Shown here: piece by piece, positions 44,519 through 52,792 of the stretch
How positions within the stretch are numbered: position 1 is the first letter of the stretch
How the letters are laid out: each line of letters opens with the position of its first letter
Source: an uncultured Flavobacteriaceae bacterium
GTDB taxonomy: Bacteria > Bacteroidota > Bacteroidia > Flavobacteriales > Flavobacteriaceae
Length of the DNA stretch: 64,000 bases
Assembly: GCA_947487895.1 (NCBI GenBank)
Contig: CANKYF010000006.1
Span: 169,801 to 233,800 of the forward strand
Direction of reading: 5' to 3'
The notes under the pieces: generated by a model
Told to the model about the DNA's origin: nothing
Database searches by the model: none
Seen by the model: only the letters and a program-made list of their open reading frames with translations
Made by a program: the position numbers and the translations under genes

Positions 44519-44569
44519 AAGTCAAACCTTAGAACATTTTAAAATGCTTTTGAAGCTGAGCTTATTTAG
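44519..44569 (+). pseudogene. Decayed duplicate of the lipB 3' end
   Basis: TTTTGAAGCTGAG (44548-44560) is identical to 43670-43682 in lipB, followed in both by a TAG three codons later. Translating with one single-base deletion gives EHFKML-EAELI, against KHFANLFEAEIL of lipB. Upstream bases also align loosely. It is a remnant of a lipB end displaced by the cassette (inference). Confidence 0.6.
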
Positions 44570-44842
44570 ATGTTTGATTTATTCAAAAAATAGTATTGTC
44601 AATTATTGCCTTAGTGGTTATTACATGGTTTCTCAATTGAAGAAATAATTCAGTTTTAATAGCTAGTATTATAATAAATGTTTATTAGATATTGAATTTC
44701 AGTTAATTAACTAAGTGATTTTAGAAAAACATTCTCAATATTTAAATAAGTTTATCATAAAACTTGATATTAACTTGACATATAAGTTGTTTTAACTTAA
44801 AGATGTGATTTGGTTGTTATTTTTATTTCTAAAACTAAAGCT
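44570..44842. other. Intergenic region upstream of the agarase gene
   Basis: AT-rich; no gene, strong hairpin or clear operator seen. TTGACATATAAGTTG near 44774-44788 may hold the agarase promoter but does not match TAnnTTTG well. Confidence 0.3.
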
Positions 44843-46075
44843 ATGATAAGAATTACAACTATTTTATGCTGTTTAAATTTCTTGATGGTCTTTTCTCAAG
44901 ATTGGTCTGGTATTCCAGTACCTCACAGTGCTGGTGTTGGTAAAGAATGGCAATTACAAGACAACGTATCTGATGATTTTAACTATAATGCACCAGCTGC
45001 AAATAAGGGTGCTACTTTTTTAAACAAATGGGATGATTGGTATCATAATGCATGGTCAGGACCTGGTTTAACAACGTGGGCTAGAAATCATTCCTTGGTT
45101 GAAGGAGGTGAGCTAAAATTAATTGCTTCGAGATATCTTACTAATAGAGTGAATGCAGGTGTTATGCATTCTAACAATAAAGTTGTATATCCTGTATATG
45201 TTGAGATAAGAGCTAAAATCATGAATTCGGTATTAGCCAATGGAGCATGGATGTTAAGTACAGATGATACTCAAGAAATAGACTTTATGGAAGGATATGG
45301 TGCAACTTGGTCAGGAAGCCAAAGCTCAGACCAATCTTGGTTTGCTCAGCGTATGCACATGAGTCATCATGTATTTATTCGAGACCCATTTCAAGATTGG
45401 CAGCCAAACGAATTTGATAACGTTAGTCCAGGTAATCCATCTCCTAACCCCACTTGGATAACACGTAATGATGGTATGGGAAACATTAACTGGAAAGATG
45501 ATTACCACCGTTATGGTGTATACTGGCAAGATCCTACTCATTTGTATTATTACATTGATGGTGTTTTGGTTGCGGAAAGAGAGGGAATGGATCAAATTGA
45601 TCCAGTATATTATACTAATACTGTTAACCCTGGAGATACTAGTAATGATACAAGAACTGGTTTGAATAAATCTATGGATATACTTTTTAGTGTTGAAGAT
45701 CAAGATTGGAGATCTAATATGGTGCCTGCTCTAACACCAACAAATACTGAATTCGCGAATACAGATGATCATACTCTTAGAGTAGACTGGATAAGAGTAT
45801 ATAAGCCAGAAAACACTGCCTCTGTAGATGATTGGTTTACTAATAATTTAAAAGTATTTCCAAATCCATTCAATGATGTTGTGAGGTTAGTTACTGATGT
45901 ACAATTAAATAAAGTTAGTATTTATAGAATAGATGGTACAGAATTATTTTCTAGTGAAGAGATAGATACATCTGGGAATGTTATTTCTACTAAAAATTTA
46001 AGTTCTGGTATTTACATTTTAAAGGTTGAGAGTAACGAAGGACGATTGGCTTTTAAGAAAATTATAAAAAATTAA
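44843..46075 (+). CDS. GH16 beta-agarase secreted by T9SS
   Basis: 410 residues from ATG 44843, which gives a clean signal peptide (MIRITTILCCLNFLMVFSQ). The GH16 domain covers about 20-310, with catalytic E145-I-D147-F-M-E150 (nucleophile, helper Asp, acid/base); MHMSHHVFIRDPFQDWQP is typical of beta-agarases, which cut beta-1,4 bonds in agarose. A beta-porphyranase is less likely. The last 75 residues (LKVFPNPFNDVVRL ... GIYILKVESNEGRLAFKKIIKN) are a type A sorting domain, so export to the cell surface or medium by the type IX system. No other agar genes are nearby. Confidence 0.92.
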   Translation: MIRITTILCCLNFLMVFSQDWSGIPVPHSAGVGKEWQLQDNVSDDFNYNAPAANKGATFLNKWDDWYHNAWSGPGLTTWARNHSLVEGGELKLIASRYLTNRVNAGVMHSNNKVVYPVYVEIRAKIMNSVLANGAWMLSTDDTQEIDFMEGYGATWSGSQSSDQSWFAQRMHMSHHVFIRDPFQDWQPNEFDNVSPGNPSPNPTWITRNDGMGNINWKDDYHRYGVYWQDPTHLYYYIDGVLVAEREGMDQIDPVYYTNTVNPGDTSNDTRTGLNKSMDILFSVEDQDWRSNMVPALTPTNTEFANTDDHTLRVDWIRVYKPENTASVDDWFTNNLKVFPNPFNDVVRLVTDVQLNKVSIYRIDGTELFSSEEIDTSGNVISTKNLSSGIYILKVESNEGRLAFKKIIKN

Positions 46076-46113
46076 ATTAACTACGATAAAATTGAGGTGT
46101 TGTATTTAAAATT

Positions 46114-46150
46114 AAAAAGATTAACAAAGGCTTATTTGTTAATCTTTTTT
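46114..46150. terminator. Bidirectional terminator between agarase and SelW-like gene
   Basis: AAAAAGATTAACAAA / TTTGTTAATCTTTTT, 15-bp stem. The stop codon and last codons of the minus-strand gene (to 46132) lie inside the stem-loop. Confidence 0.85.
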
Positions 46151-46419
46151 TTATCAGAATGCCCTAAATCTTTATTTGGAGCAATCACATCTCTTACAAG
46201 TTGCTTTAATTCTTTAATTTCTGGAAATCGTTGTGTGTTTTTTCGAGACCAAATGAGTTCATTATTGACTATAACATCAAAGACACCAGATTCTGAAGGT
46301 TGAAGTGATAATTCATCTATATGGTCTTCAAAAGTTGTTAGTAATTCTTGTGCCATCCATGTAGATCGTAATAACCATCTGCATTTTGGACAATACTTTA
46401 TAATTATTTTGTTTTCCAT
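46132..46419 (-). CDS. SelT/SelW/SelH (Rdx) family protein
   Basis: 95 residues. Thioredoxin-like fold with a CxxC redox motif at the end of the first strand (IIKYCPKCRWLLRSTWMAQELL), then GVFDVIVNNELIWSRKNTQRFPEIKELKQLVRD, the Rdx signature. Here Cys replaces the Sec of the animal selenoproteins. Probably a thiol-redox protein. The C-terminus KKKINK is encoded inside the terminator stem. Confidence 0.92.
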   Translation of the reverse strand: MENKIIIKYCPKCRWLLRSTWMAQELLTTFEDHIDELSLQPSESGVFDVIVNNELIWSRKNTQRFPEIKELKQLVRDVIAPNKDLGHSDKKKINK

Positions 46420-46431
46420 AAATAAGTGATT

Positions 46432-47481
46432 TTAATTTTCAGCATTAAAAAACACTTTGTAATAATGCATTTTTTTCTCTTCATCATAACCGCGCTCAAG
46501 ATATTCACTAGAGGCATCAGGAGCATCAATATCTAATTTAATTTGAATATTGGTGTCTAGTTTAATATCGGTTTTAATCTTTTTCTTTTCTTTATTTACA
46601 ACACGTTCGGCTACGTCAAATTGATTTCTAATTACCAGATTCTGTTCGTCTTCAAAACTTTTCTTGTAATCATCAAATTGTGCTTTGTATTTGTCTTCTT
46701 CAAAAAGTTCATCTTTAAAGCGTTCTACATTTACAACTTCATTTTCTTTAAAAAAATCGATAGTCTTAGCCAAAAAGTTATTTTGTTCTTGTAGACCATA
46801 ACTGGTTTTTAAAATATCTGTTGAGAAGTCTTTACACAATTCAATATACTGCTGTGTGTGGCTATTAGAATCATCAGCATATTTTATATTCAAAAAATGA
46901 TTTATCCAATATTGTGCATCATAATTATTGTTGTCTGCGCTAAAAATAATACTGCCTTCTGTATCTGTTTGATTTAAAATCAGGCAACCTTTATCCACTT
47001 TTTTAGAGTTAATACCTTTTTGTACGAGTACATCATAATTATTGTTTTCTAAAAATGTTTGAAAGAAATTGGTTTTGTTTTCAATTTTAAAAATTCCAAG
47101 AGCGTTTGTAGTTATATCATTATATTCAATGCCTTCAAATAGAGCAACCAAAACATCACCAGTTTTAATGTTAGCAGATGTAGATTGCTCATACAAATGC
47201 ATAACTACATGTTTTGAAACTTCTATAAAAGCCTCTTCATCATTAAATATTTGAGTGCTATAAGTGTTTATTTCATTTAAGTTAACATTGGCATGATGGT
47301 TAAACCTGTAACTTTGAACGGCGGTTCCAAAAGGCCTCAATAAAAATGGTAACATAAGATCATAACTAGCTTCATCAAAATCTACTGTTTTTTCTGAAAA
47401 TGCATTTTTTGTATCGTTGAATTTGTTACCAACTTTGTGAATAATGAATTTTGAAATAGAGGCGTTTTTTCTTGAAATCAT
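46432..47481 (-). CDS. Nucleoid-associated protein (YejK/NdpA family)
   Basis: 349 residues. Starts with KFIIHKVGNKFND and continues with LPFLLRPFGTAVQSYRFNH, VALFEGIEYNDITTNALGIFKIENKTNFF, and ends in ELFEEDKYKAQFDDYKKSF and IKLDIDAPDASSEYLERGYDEE, the pattern of the 37-kDa nucleoid-associated family. Presumed DNA-binding; role in chromosome organisation unclear. Same strand as the SelW-like gene, 12 bases apart. Confidence 0.88.
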   Translation of the reverse strand: MISRKNASISKFIIHKVGNKFNDTKNAFSEKTVDFDEASYDLMLPFLLRPFGTAVQSYRFNHHANVNLNEINTYSTQIFNDEEAFIEVSKHVVMHLYEQSTSANIKTGDVLVALFEGIEYNDITTNALGIFKIENKTNFFQTFLENNNYDVLVQKGINSKKVDKGCLILNQTDTEGSIIFSADNNNYDAQYWINHFLNIKYADDSNSHTQQYIELCKDFSTDILKTSYGLQEQNNFLAKTIDFFKENEVVNVERFKDELFEEDKYKAQFDDYKKSFEDEQNLVIRNQFDVAERVVNKEKKKIKTDIKLDTNIQIKLDIDAPDASSEYLERGYDEEKKMHYYKVFFNAEN

Positions 47482-47519
47482 AATGTACTTTTAGATGTTG
47501 CAATATTATAAAAAAAGAA

Positions 47520-47542
47520 CGCCAAAGTATTAAACTTTGGCG
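47520..47542 (-). terminator. Hairpin between OmpA-family and YejK genes
   Basis: CGCCAAAG / CTTTGGCG with a seven-base loop, on the far side of the OmpA gene stop. Confidence 0.55.
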
Positions 47543-47592
47543 CTCAAGATTTGAGGACTTTGGGCATAATGTACCAAATCGTGCCCTTTCTT

Positions 47593-49149
47593 TTATATTT
47601 TAATAAATTCTACTCTTCTATTTTGAGCTTTACCATTGGTGGTGGTATTATCGCTAATAGGTTCTGTTTCTCCCTTTCCTTGGGTTTGTAATCTGTTTCC
47701 AGATATTTTATAAATTTCAACTAAAGCATTCTTTACTGCTTCAGCTCTCAATTTAGATAATTTTAAATTAACAGCATCACTTCCATCAGCATCTGTATGA
47801 CCAATAATATTAAGTTTAATAGCGTCATCTTGCATTAAAACTTGAGATATCTGTCTAACAACACCTAAAGATTGTGGTTTAATAGTTGCCTTACCAGAAT
47901 CAAACAATATAGCATTGGTAGATACTTTTCCTTCAGATAGTAATTTACGTCTTAAATCTACACCACCTTCAGCTATTTTTAAGTTTGCAATGTACAAATT
48001 CTCTGTACCATCTTCTAACCCATATAAATTAAATCTTAAATATTTAAGAATATTTAATTGATTAACAAATTTAGGGATATCTACATATTTTTTTTCATTA
48101 ACCCAAAGTCTAAAACGATTTTTTGTTACCGAAATAGATATATGAGGTTGATTAAGCATTGCATTTCTAATGTCAGCTTTAATAGAGGACTGTATACTAT
48201 TCGAACTTCCATTAGCAAAGCGATTTCTTGTATCTATAGAAAACGAGGCATATAAAGCAAGAGGAATTGAGACTTTTACATAATTAGAATTAGAGTCAAA
48301 GTGGTTTTCTTCATTAATAGCAACAGTTAATCTTGCGGTAGAAGTAGTTCTTTTTGTAAGGCCATTAGTTAATAAATCAAATTCGATAGTATAATTCTCT
48401 GGTAATTCATCAATTTCAGGTAAATAATATACATTTCCACCAGACTTTAATTGAAACCATTTCCCCTTTCCTTCTATTTTAACAACTTCACCAGTTGCAT
48501 TAGTGTTCCATTTACTAGGGAAGTCACCAATAAAATCATTAGAGAAATCATCAAAGAATAACAATTTATCACCAGGTACGAAATCAAATTTACTGTATAT
48601 TTCTAAATTATCTGAAACATTGCCAACTTCCTTTTGAGGGGTAGGGGTGTTTTTAGTTTCTTTATCAGAAGAAGACGTATTGGTTTCAGTGTTTTCATCG
48701 GATGAGGTAGAGGTATCTTCCTCATCATCATCTTTTTTCTCTCTTTTTTCAAGCAGTAATTTCTTAGCCGTTTTAATGCTATATTTTAAGGCTTTTTTTG
48801 CTCTATTTGTTTGTAGAGTGGCTTTTCCTTGCCTTAGAACATTGCTTTCTCCTTCTATATCTCCTAAGATATTAGGGGCACTATCACTTAAGCCTTGTAA
48901 ATCGTCTAAAGCATCTTCTAAAACATCAATATCTTCATCATCAAGAGGGGTACCTGCTTCAGTATAACCATCATATTTATAGACCTTGTCATAAATATCA
49001 AAAGATTCTTGTACAAACCTATCTACACTAGAGATCCCAACCCTGCTTTTGGGTCTTTTAATTTGTTTAGTTTGTGAAAAAGCTATGCTTGTAAATAGAA
49101 ATAAAACAACACCCAGTAGTATACTTAAAGTATGTTTTGGTAATATCAT
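47593..49149 (-). CDS. OmpA family protein
   Basis: 518 residues from ATG 49149, chosen to give the signal peptide ILPKHTLSILLGVVLFLFTSIAFS. A low-complexity acidic/Ser-Thr stretch (about 145-180) is followed by a beta-sandwich domain resembling a concanavalin-like fold (FFDDFSNDFIGDFPSKWNTN) and a C-terminal OmpA domain (LNIIGHTDADGSDAVNLKLSKLRAEAVKNAL) that binds peptidoglycan. Anchors the outer membrane to the wall. Divergent spacing from neighbours suggests its own promoter. Confidence 0.9.
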   Translation of the reverse strand: MILPKHTLSILLGVVLFLFTSIAFSQTKQIKRPKSRVGISSVDRFVQESFDIYDKVYKYDGYTEAGTPLDDEDIDVLEDALDDLQGLSDSAPNILGDIEGESNVLRQGKATLQTNRAKKALKYSIKTAKKLLLEKREKKDDDEEDTSTSSDENTETNTSSSDKETKNTPTPQKEVGNVSDNLEIYSKFDFVPGDKLLFFDDFSNDFIGDFPSKWNTNATGEVVKIEGKGKWFQLKSGGNVYYLPEIDELPENYTIEFDLLTNGLTKRTTSTARLTVAINEENHFDSNSNYVKVSIPLALYASFSIDTRNRFANGSSNSIQSSIKADIRNAMLNQPHISISVTKNRFRLWVNEKKYVDIPKFVNQLNILKYLRFNLYGLEDGTENLYIANLKIAEGGVDLRRKLLSEGKVSTNAILFDSGKATIKPQSLGVVRQISQVLMQDDAIKLNIIGHTDADGSDAVNLKLSKLRAEAVKNALVEIYKISGNRLQTQGKGETEPISDNTTTNGKAQNRRVEFIKI

Positions 49150-49246
49150 TAGTGTAAATATGTTTAATAGCTGGTATAAAGATAAAGATAAGTTTTTTAA
49201 CAGCAAATATTTTCATACAATTTGCAGTGTTTATAAGTATTTTGAG

Positions 49247-51679
49247 CTAATTTATTTGATATAATAAAATAGAATTAGAGTCTCCTTTAGTAACAAATTC
49301 TAAGTTTTTATCTCTATCAATATTGTCTAAATTTATTGTAGAGTTGCCATAAACTGGAAAATTTGAAATAGATTTAGACTGACTATCAAAAAGATAGACT
49401 TTATGGGCTTGAATATCTGTAACCGTTACATAAATTTTATCATTTATATAAAATATTTTTGGTTCTGAATAATTACCAAAATCTAACTCGGTAGTTTTAG
49501 TTTTAATTCTAAGTTTATTTTCATTTAAAGAAACAAGTGTTTTGCTTGTTGTAGTTAAATTATGGCTTCTTTTTAAGTTGATATTTTGTAGTGTAACATT
49601 TCCGTTAATTCCAACTAAGACAAGGTTGCCATCTTCAGTGGTTGTAGTAAACGTATTTTTGTAAAGAAATATTGGTTGATTAGAGTAAGTGTTATTTGTT
49701 TTAGGTTTCACTCTTGTTTTTCCTGTTCTGTCTAAAATATGTAATTTCTTATTCGTCTTAAAAACTAAATAGTCTTTACTGCCAATTCTAAAATGTTTAG
49801 GTTGACTTATAATTGGTGTAGCTGCAGATTTAAATGTAAACCCATTTACTACTTTACCATTTACATCATACATTAAAAGGCTTTTATTTTGAGTAACGAG
49901 TAGCCTGTAAATTTTCTTCTTATCATAATCAAAAACAGACAAAGGTTGGGTTATTTTATCATTAAATTTAAGAGGAAAGGCACCCACATCTTTCCCGTTC
50001 CTATCAATAACGTAAACTCTGTTAGGGGTCGCAAAGCACAATTGTAACCTGCCATTTTTATAAATATCTATTTGATTTATCTCTCCCAAAACAGCTCCAT
50101 GTAGTTGTTTTTTCCAAAGAATTTGACCTCTGTTTGAAATTAAATACAAGTTATTATTAATATCTTGAACAACAATTTCTTTTTGTTTAGTTATATGATT
50201 AGTGACAAATTGAGGAGTAGTTAATAAATCTGTATCTAATTTTATATTTAATTCTTCTGTTACTGAATTTATAACAGGATTAATTTTATTCTTTTTTACA
50301 ATGGCATTTACATGAGCAAAGTTGTTATCATAAATGAATTGTAATGCAGATGCATTGTAATTTTTTAGTTTGTAATTTATTGATTCTTCTAAATTTTTAT
50401 TAATTATCTTTTTTAAGATTAAAGGCTTAAAAACAAATAAAAGTGAAGATTCATCACTTAAGTGTTCTTTTAAGTTTGTATAATAATTTCTATCAGATAT
50501 GTTAGTTTTATTCTGATAACTAGCAATTATATTTTGAAGCATATCTATAGATTGTGCGAACACAAAAAAATTATCTATAATACAATATTTATTAGCGTCA
50601 GTATACGAAATAAAAGGACTAAAAACTTCAGAAAATAATTTAGAGTCTTCATATTTTAAAATATCAATTTCTCTATAGGTATCAATAATGGTTTTATTTG
50701 AAGATAGGGCATCTTTTGTCGCTATAATATCTAAGGAATTTAAAACGATAGCTTGTTCCTTACCTTGATATATTACACCAGTCTCAATGACGTCGTTAAA
50801 TAATTCATTTGCGACTGAAGTAGAATTAGACTTATGATGGATGTTTAAGTTCGTTTTAAAAGTGTTGAAGTTATCAAAAGTAATGCTCATAAAACCGTCG
50901 CTATTGGCGGGTGTAATGGTTTGCATTTTATTCTCTTGCGGGATCGTATTTTTAAATACGTTAATAACGCTTTCTAAAGAATCGGTTGCTTTGGTAATAC
51001 CGTTTAGAATAATTTCGTTTTGGTTAGCATCTATATCAAAAACAAAGTAATTAGTAAAATTATTAAGTTGTAATCCTTCTTCATTACTAAAGTAATTAAT
51101 AAAAGCAGGGTCTTCTTTAATAATTATAGAGGTCTTATCTGTTTTTAAAGTTTTATAAATAATGTTTAGTTGATTGTTGGTTTTAGTTTGAACGAAAAGC
51201 GAATCAACAATATTTTTTTGAGAAGAAGTTAAAAAAGTACTGTCAATATTAGTGCTGTAAAAATATTGCTCATTGTAAGAAGACTTTATTATTTTTTTGT
51301 TTTTATAAGTTAAAGTTTCTTCGCTATAGTTTTTTAACGAATCTGTTTTGAATAAACCTGAATGAAATTTTGTAATTAAAGTGTATTGTAAGCTATCGTT
51401 TTTGTCTTTAGAAAAGCAAATTAGAATGTCTTCATCAGGCTTAATCAATTCAATGTTTTCTAGAACATTTTCTACGTTTTTATAAGTTATACTTTTAGAG
51501 ATTTGTTGTAAAAAAACATTATTAGAAATAGTGCTTTTTAAACTCTCTAAATTTGAGGTTTTTATAATAATAGAAGCATTTTTAGGAGCAAAATCAATAA
51601 GTTCGGAACGTTTAGAATCTTTAGATGAGCAGCTATGTAATATGAATATTAAAAGAGCAGTTAAGTATAAGGGTTTCAT
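49247..51679 (-). CDS. Large lipoprotein with C-terminal beta-propeller-like region, 810 aa
   Basis: Lipobox LHSC. The N-terminal half (ELIDFAPKNASIIIKTSNLESLKS, INYKLKNYNASALQFIYDNNFAHVNAIV) resembles DUF3352-type proteins; the C-terminal half repeats GQILWKKQLHGAV, NRVYVIDRNGKDVGAFPL, SLLMYDVNGKVVNGF, KLHILDRTGKTRV with the spacing of a PQQ/WD-like propeller. Surface or periplasmic, function unknown. It sits 33 bases upstream, in transcription order downstream, of rnhB, an arrangement I recall from other flavobacteria. Confidence 0.8.
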   Translation of the reverse strand: MKPLYLTALLIFILHSCSSKDSKRSELIDFAPKNASIIIKTSNLESLKSTISNNVFLQQISKSITYKNVENVLENIELIKPDEDILICFSKDKNDSLQYTLITKFHSGLFKTDSLKNYSEETLTYKNKKIIKSSYNEQYFYSTNIDSTFLTSSQKNIVDSLFVQTKTNNQLNIIYKTLKTDKTSIIIKEDPAFINYFSNEEGLQLNNFTNYFVFDIDANQNEIILNGITKATDSLESVINVFKNTIPQENKMQTITPANSDGFMSITFDNFNTFKTNLNIHHKSNSTSVANELFNDVIETGVIYQGKEQAIVLNSLDIIATKDALSSNKTIIDTYREIDILKYEDSKLFSEVFSPFISYTDANKYCIIDNFFVFAQSIDMLQNIIASYQNKTNISDRNYYTNLKEHLSDESSLLFVFKPLILKKIINKNLEESINYKLKNYNASALQFIYDNNFAHVNAIVKKNKINPVINSVTEELNIKLDTDLLTTPQFVTNHITKQKEIVVQDINNNLYLISNRGQILWKKQLHGAVLGEINQIDIYKNGRLQLCFATPNRVYVIDRNGKDVGAFPLKFNDKITQPLSVFDYDKKKIYRLLVTQNKSLLMYDVNGKVVNGFTFKSAATPIISQPKHFRIGSKDYLVFKTNKKLHILDRTGKTRVKPKTNNTYSNQPIFLYKNTFTTTTEDGNLVLVGINGNVTLQNINLKRSHNLTTTSKTLVSLNENKLRIKTKTTELDFGNYSEPKIFYINDKIYVTVTDIQAHKVYLFDSQSKSISNFPVYGNSTINLDNIDRDKNLEFVTKGDSNSILLYQIN

Positions 51680-51711
51680 GAACAGATTAATTTTTCGTAA
51701 AGATAAATAAC

Positions 51712-52311
51712 TTATAAATTTAGCGTTAATTGTTCAGGCAATAATCTAAAAGAAGTTCTGTGGTATTTGGTAATGCCATATTTTTTAATGGCTTCTCTAT
51801 GTTCTTTAGTTGGATACCCTTTATTTTTTTTCCAATTATACATAGGGAATTCTTCATGAATTTTATTCATATATATGTCTCTATACGTTTTAGCTAATAC
51901 AGATGCAGCTGCTATACTAAGATATTTGCTGTCACCTTTAATAATTGTTTCAAAGGGGATGTCTCTATAAGGTTTAAATTTGTTACCATCAACAATTATA
52001 AATTCTGGAGGTGTATCAAGCGAGTCTATAGATTTGTGCATCGCTAAAATAGAAGCATTTAAAATGTTGATTTTATCTATTTCTTCTTGAAAAACATGAG
52101 CTACACTAAAAGTTACAGATTCTAACTCAATTATTGGTTTAAGTAGTTCTCTTTTCTTTTCACTAAGTTGCTTAGAATCGTTTAAAATAGAGTTTTTAAA
52201 GTCTTTTGGTAAGATCACAGCAGCCGCAGTAACAGGACCAGCAAGACACCCTCGTCCGGCTTCATCAGTTCCACATTCAAAATTAAAGTTAGAGTGACGT
52301 AATAATAGCAT
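51712..52311 (-). CDS. rnhB: Ribonuclease HII
   Basis: 199 residues. Cleaves RNA of RNA:DNA hybrids, especially single ribonucleotides in DNA. Starts with the family motif [22 protein letters not shown] (catalytic Asp and Glu), contains VDGNKF and [13 protein letters not shown]. Length is typical. Probably cotranscribed with the large lipoprotein gene that follows. Confidence 0.97.
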   Translation of the reverse strand: MLLLRHSNFNFECGTDEAGRGCLAGPVTAAAVILPKDFKNSILNDSKQLSEKKRELLKPIIELESVTFSVAHVFQEEIDKINILNASILAMHKSIDSLDTPPEFIIVDGNKFKPYRDIPFETIIKGDSKYLSIAAASVLAKTYRDIYMNKIHEEFPMYNWKKNKGYPTKEHREAIKKYGITKYHRTSFRLLPEQLTLNL

Positions 52312-52534
52312 TAAGTTGGTCGTTTTGTCAAATCTATAATTTTAAGCTGAAATTATTATGCATACATAAAATATTTATGATAATATTTGTTAGTATAGTT
52401 GTTTGGTTTGAAAAATATTTAAAATATTTAAATATAATATATGTTTTAACTAAAATAAATAAAGCTTTTTTGTTAAATCATTAAAATATAAAACTGCCAA
52501 AAAACAGTTTTAAGTATGTTTTTTATCCTTTTTT

Positions 52535-52565
52535 TTGGTTTTTTAGCATAATATTATGATGTTTG
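52535..52565 (+). promoter_or_regulatory. Promoter of the orphan leader (first copy)
   Basis: TTG (52535-52537), 20 nt, GATGTTTG (52558-52565), 7 of 8 matches to TAnnTTTG. The predicted start falls near 52571, on the conserved 12-mer GACTAACTCAAA. Confidence 0.45.
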
Positions 52566-52570
52566 CGACA

Positions 52571-52640
52571 GACTAACTCAAAATAAACATTCTTGTTTAA
52601 TATTTAAAAGAAAGCCAGCAATTTTGCTGGCTTTCTTTAT
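52571..52640 (+). ncRNA. Candidate orphan SusC-leader small RNA
   Basis: Begins with GACTAACTCAAA (52571-52582), the same 12-mer that opens the susC leader at 52770-52781, and ends in a strong terminator stem AAAGAAAGCCAGCA / TGCTGGCTTTCTTT (52607-52638). About 70 nt with no reading frame. Possible small RNA, decoy, or relic of a promoter duplication. Confidence 0.45.
52607..52638 (+). terminator. Terminator inside the rnhB-susC intergenic region
   Basis: 14-bp stem with a four-base loop and a T-rich tail, between divergent genes where no gene end exists, implying a separate short transcript. Confidence 0.8.
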
Positions 52641-52733
52641 TTTATATTAAAATATAATATTCGCAAATTTTAACTGTAATTTCATTAAACTGTTAAAAAT
52701 TGATTACATATTGGCTGTTTTTTGGTTATTTTT

Positions 52734-52781
52734 TTGTGTTATTGAAAGTATTTTTCAATATTTATGGTTGACTAACTCAAA
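52734..52781 (+). promoter_or_regulatory. susC promoter and leader motif (second copy)
   Basis: TTG (52734-52736), 22 nt, TATTTATG (52759-52766, 7 of 8 to TAnnTTTG), then GACTAACTCAAA (52770-52781) ahead of the ATG at 52793. Very short untranslated leader. Confidence 0.45.
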
Positions 52782-52792
52782 TAATTAATTGT

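Larger units (their letters stand above)
52312..52792. other. 481-base region with duplicated SusC promoter/leader
   Basis: No protein gene. It contains two copies, about 200 bases apart, of a block AAACTG...AAAAA...TTTTTTGGTT...GACTAACTCAAA. The first ends in a terminator (52607-52638), the second leads to susC. Confidence 0.55.

Noticed and set aside
45326..45703. Antisense open frame inside the agarase gene
   Set aside because: It lies entirely opposite a well-supported gene and has no domain or signal; a shadow frame.
4161..46075. Joint polysaccharide utilisation locus of the KDG genes and the agarase
   Set aside because: They are about 36 kb apart with housekeeping genes between, and agar breakdown does not produce KDG from galactose by this kinase/aldolase pair alone.
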